Part shown: in pieces, positions 6,848 to 8,747 of the stretch
Layout of the letters: each line of letters begins with the position of its first letter
Position numbering within the stretch: the first letter of the stretch is position 1
NCBI GenBank assembly: GCA_964385995.1
Contig: CAYLRF010000063.1
Span: 1-8,747, forward strand
Source of the DNA: CAYLRF01 sp964385995
GTDB taxonomy: Bacteria; Bacillota; Clostridia; Lachnospirales; Lachnospiraceae
Length of the DNA stretch: 8,747 nucleotides
Reading direction: 5' to 3'
Program-made: the position numbers and the translations under genes
Notes under the pieces: generated by a model
Database searches by the model: none
What the model was told of the DNA's origin: nothing
Seen by the model: the letters and a program-made list of their open reading frames with translations, nothing else

Positions 6848-7039
6848 TTAAAGGCCGCGGCGTAACGTATCCTTCGGAATTTTCCTTAGCGGCTTTCCCT
6901 TGACAGCCATCTTCCATCGCCATGCCGGAATGTTTGAGAGCTTCGTTCCGACCATTGCCGTATACGTCTGTAAAAGTTTAACCCAAGAGGCTGCGTTCGG
7001 TCAAGTCCCGTGTTGTACCGCCTCAGTCGTCGGTATCAT
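6848..7039 (-). pseudogene. Possible broken short reading frame in a 336-bp gap
   Basis: No intact gene lies between 6775 and 7110. On the - strand a GAGG ribosome binding site (7045-7048) stands 5 bases before an ATG at 7039, which opens 12 codons (MIPTTEAVQHGT) and then a TGA (7001-7003). The same frame continues for 50 sense codons to a TAA at 6848-6850. The continuation has protein-like composition, with stretches such as WVKLLQTYTAMVGTKL and IPAWRWKMAVKGKPLRKIP. It may be the decayed tail of a gene, or chance. I do not recognise a family. The ten-base sequence TGTGCGCCTC occurs both at 6799-6808 and at 7039-7048, flanking this frame. No convincing promoter or terminator was seen in the rest of the gap. 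Confidence 0.3.
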
Positions 7040-7110
7040 GTGCGCCTCACCGTATTTCGTCTGCCTCACGAAAGAACCGCGTTGATTCGCGCGGCGCCTC
7101 GCGGCGGCTT

Positions 7111-7965
7111 TCAGAAGAACTCCACGCTAAATGATCCCGTCCATGTATTCCCGGGCGCGAGCGTCATGCTTCCTTCCCTGTCCTCCAATCCCGTGCAGCC
7201 CCTGTCGCCCGCGTGTATCGAGGTGCAGGGTTCCAGACAGATAAGACTCGCCTTCGGATCGGGCAGCGTCCAAATGGCCATAAAAGGAAACGCAGAGCGG
7301 TAAATCCTCACCCCGTGCGTATGAACGTTACTCTTTAACGCTATCCACTCGGAATGTATGCCCGTTATGCTGCGCGTGCCGTTTTTAAATAAATCATGTG
7401 AAAGCGGGCGTTTGTTTCCTTCTATGAAAAGCTGTCTCCAGCCGAAGGGATTGAAAGATTTGATATATTCCTCCCGCTCAAACTCCAGATACGCGCTCTC
7501 GGGAGCATCCTTTTCCCTAAGCGGCCAGCGGTAGGCCGTGTGACAGCCGACACCGAACGGCATGTTATCCGAACCGCGATTTTCCACGTTATAAGTGACG
7601 GTGAGAGTGTTTTTATACGCCGCATACGTGACGGTCAGCACGAATTTATAGGGATACTCGGTGAGAGTGCGCTCATTCGCGCAAAGTCTGAAGACGGCCT
7701 CGTTTTCCTTAAGGCTTACTTCCTCGAAATTCTCGTCCATGGCGAAACCGTTTAACTGCATGTGGTAAGCCTTATCCCCGACGTAATACGTATCGCTAAG
7801 GAACCTTCCGATGATGGGAAAAAGAGTCGGTGAAGTCCGATCGAAAAATCTCTTGTCGCCCTGCCAGAGATACTCCATGCCGCCCAGCGTCACGCTCTTA
7901 AGCTCCGCGCCGAGCGCGTTTACCTGAACCTTAAGATCTTTGGAACCGATGAATAAATCTCTCAA
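7111..7965 (-). CDS. Aldose 1-epimerase (mutarotase)-like protein, LacX/YeaD type
   Basis: This 284-residue protein matches the aldose 1-epimerase-like family related to LacX, which interconverts sugar anomers or binds sugar phosphates in the cytoplasm. Family signs are LGAEL near the N-terminus, EYLWQGD, SPTLFPIIGR, GCHTAYRWPL with His142, and LICLEP with Glu245 near the C-terminus. The usual HGFxR motif instead reads NGFAM (Asn72), so one conserved histidine is missing. The chosen start is TTG at 7965: TCAGAAAAGAGG (7971-7982) lies exactly 5 bases upstream, as for other genes here, and the protein then begins where relatives begin. The alternative is GTG at 8004, which overlaps the upstream stop codon (GTGA) but has no ribosome binding site and adds 13 residues translated from the binding site itself. 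It follows the DUF2877 gene closely and is probably in one operon with it. Confidence 0.83.
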   Translation of the reverse strand: MRDLFIGSKDLKVQVNALGAELKSVTLGGMEYLWQGDKRFFDRTSPTLFPIIGRFLSDTYYVGDKAYHMQLNGFAMDENFEEVSLKENEAVFRLCANERTLTEYPYKFVLTVTYAAYKNTLTVTYNVENRGSDNMPFGVGCHTAYRWPLREKDAPESAYLEFEREEYIKSFNPFGWRQLFIEGNKRPLSHDLFKNGTRSITGIHSEWIALKSNVHTHGVRIYRSAFPFMAIWTLPDPKASLICLEPCTSIHAGDRGCTGLEDREGSMTLAPGNTWTGSFSVEFF

Positions 7966-7970
7966 TTTTC

Positions 7971-7982
7971 CCTCTTTTCTGA
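7971..7982 (-). promoter_or_regulatory. Ribosome binding site that fixes a TTG start
   Basis: On the - strand this reads TCAGAAAAGAGG, 5 bases before a TTG at 7965. It lies inside the longer reading frame that would begin at GTG 8004, arguing that translation starts after it. Confidence 0.65.
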
Positions 7983-8000
7983 CGCGATTTTGCGCGTCCC

Positions 8001-8747
8001 TCACCTTGCGGAATTTACGCGGCCTCTTCTAAGTATATACCGGCAGGCTGCCCGGATACCCGTAAGCGTATCCGTTCCCGAAAAACCGCCCGATACCGCG
8101 ACACGCCCGGCCGTTTCCTTCCCGGGTTTCGTAATAAGGCGGATAAGGGGTTCTGAGTAAAATCCCTCCCCCGCGGCTCGCAGAAATTTGGCGCTGATGT
8201 CCGTCGTCCGCGACAAAAGATCCTCTCTAAACGGCGGCCTGTTTCGCGAAAACATGGCCGAAATCCCGAGAATCATGTCATCCGCGGAAGGCGTGGAGCC
8301 AAATCCCAGTCCGAAAATGTCCTCTATGGCGTCATCGTCGCATTTGCCGCGTATCAATGAATCCGTGTACGCCCTAAGCGCCGCGATTATCTGTCTTTTA
8401 CTGTTTTCCGGAAGCCGCGCGAAGCCGCTTCTGTTCACGGCCATGCGTGCCCCTTCGCCGCGGGTCACGCATTTATCATCCGTACTCTCGCCGCCGACGC
8501 GTCTTCTCAACACCTCTTCACATGCCCGAAGGAGCCGTCTCACATAGCCTACCGAGTCGGGAAAAAATGAAAAAGGAGTCATCGGCGTAAGGGGAAGCTG
8601 ATCCGGCGGGAATACAAGGTTCAGCTTTAAGACGCCCTCTCCGCCGAAGCAGGCCCTGTCGCCCTCTTTCGCGGCGCCCGCGAAGATCCGCATGTCGCTT
8701 TCGCGAATGTAGACGGTATCCGGCATGTCGGGGAGAGACTCATCCGC
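8001..8747 (-). CDS. DUF2877 (AllH-like) protein, probably cut at its N-terminus by the window edge
   Basis: Residue numbers count from the ATG at 8726, which gives 241 residues. The C-terminal half carries the DUF2877 hallmarks: GLGFGSTPSADD (139-150; usually GLGxGLTPSGDD), a helix FLRAAGEGFYSEPL (181-194), and GGFSGTDTLTGI (213-224). DUF2877 includes AllH (YlbF), reported as a subunit of the E. coli oxamate carbamoyltransferase encoded by allFGH. The frame stays open past the ATG at 8726 to the last base of the window, and no ribosome binding site precedes that ATG, so the gene probably starts outside. Family members are usually somewhat longer, which agrees. The role here is unknown; AllF/FdrA- and YlbE-like genes just upstream would support a carbamoyltransferase. 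Its stop overlaps a possible GTG start of the epimerase gene. Confidence 0.75.
   Translation of the reverse strand, partial: ADESLPDMPDTVYIRESDMRIFAGAAKEGDRACFGGEGVLKLNLVFPPDQLPLTPMTPFSFFPDSVGYVRRLLRACEEVLRRRVGGESTDDKCVTRGEGARMAVNRSGFARLPENSKRQIIAALRAYTDSLIRGKCDDDAIEDIFGLGFGSTPSADDMILGISAMFSRNRPPFREDLLSRTTDISAKFLRAAGEGFYSEPLIRLITKPGKETAGRVAVSGGFSGTDTLTGIRAACRYILRRGRVNSAR

Noticed and set aside
6900..6928. Perfect TTGACA at 6900-6905 on the + strand as a promoter -35 box
   Set aside because: No -10-like sequence at the right spacing, and no + strand gene lies downstream before the convergent coding region.
6981..7006. TTGACC with a TTAAAC 17 bases on, on the - strand, as promoter for the HpcH/HpaI gene
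   Set aside because: The -10 element matches only three of six positions and it lies inside a possible decayed reading frame; too weak to list.
7091..7110. GC-rich palindrome-like run after the epimerase stop as a terminator
   Set aside because: The stem is imperfect around GGCGCC and no U-rich tract follows on the - strand.

Overview
The window looks like chromosomal DNA from an anaerobic Firmicute of the gut, plausibly a Lachnospiraceae/Clostridia member. The reasons are a clostridial-type bile salt hydrolase, strong AAAAGAGG/AGGAGG ribosome binding sites, and polyol and ketose phosphate enzymes of a kind common in gut Clostridia. Base composition is moderately GC-rich by eye. The organism call is inference; there is no rRNA or other marker gene here.

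Layout. Bases 29-4928 (+ strand) hold a carbohydrate catabolic run: a class II (fructose/tagatose-bisphosphate type) aldolase, an FGGY-family sugar kinase, a zinc-dependent dehydrogenase very close to L-sorbose-1-phosphate reductase (SorE), and a short-chain dehydrogenase resembling sorbitol-6-phosphate 2-dehydrogenase (SrlD/GutD). The first three genes are tightly spaced. The fourth follows a 260-bp gap filled by a degenerate tandem repeat with a 32-bp period. Read together, the two dehydrogenases would take L-sorbose 1-phosphate to D-sorbitol 6-phosphate and then to fructose 6-phosphate. The FGGY kinase could supply the phosphorylated substrate in place of the usual PTS, and the aldolase could feed triose phosphates into glycolysis. 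The true substrate is not proven, and no transporter or regulator lies in the window.

Bases 5018-8747 (- strand, convergent) carry, in transcription order, a DUF2877/AllH-like protein cut by the window edge, an aldose-1-epimerase-like protein with a TTG start, a 336-bp stretch without an intact gene that holds a possible broken reading frame, an HpcH/HpaI-type pyruvate aldolase, and a bile salt hydrolase. The hydrolase's ribosome binding site overlaps the aldolase stop codon. The two gene sets converge at about base 5000, near a hairpin and a short duplicated copy of the end of the srlD-like gene.

The most unusual signals are the 32-bp array, whose register runs through the ribosome binding site and first codons of the srlD-like gene; a shared 12-base leader motif that sets starts on both strands; the apparent loss of a conserved histidine in the epimerase homologue; and the coupling of a bile salt hydrolase to a sugar-acid aldolase. 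I see no clear previously undescribed multi-gene system.
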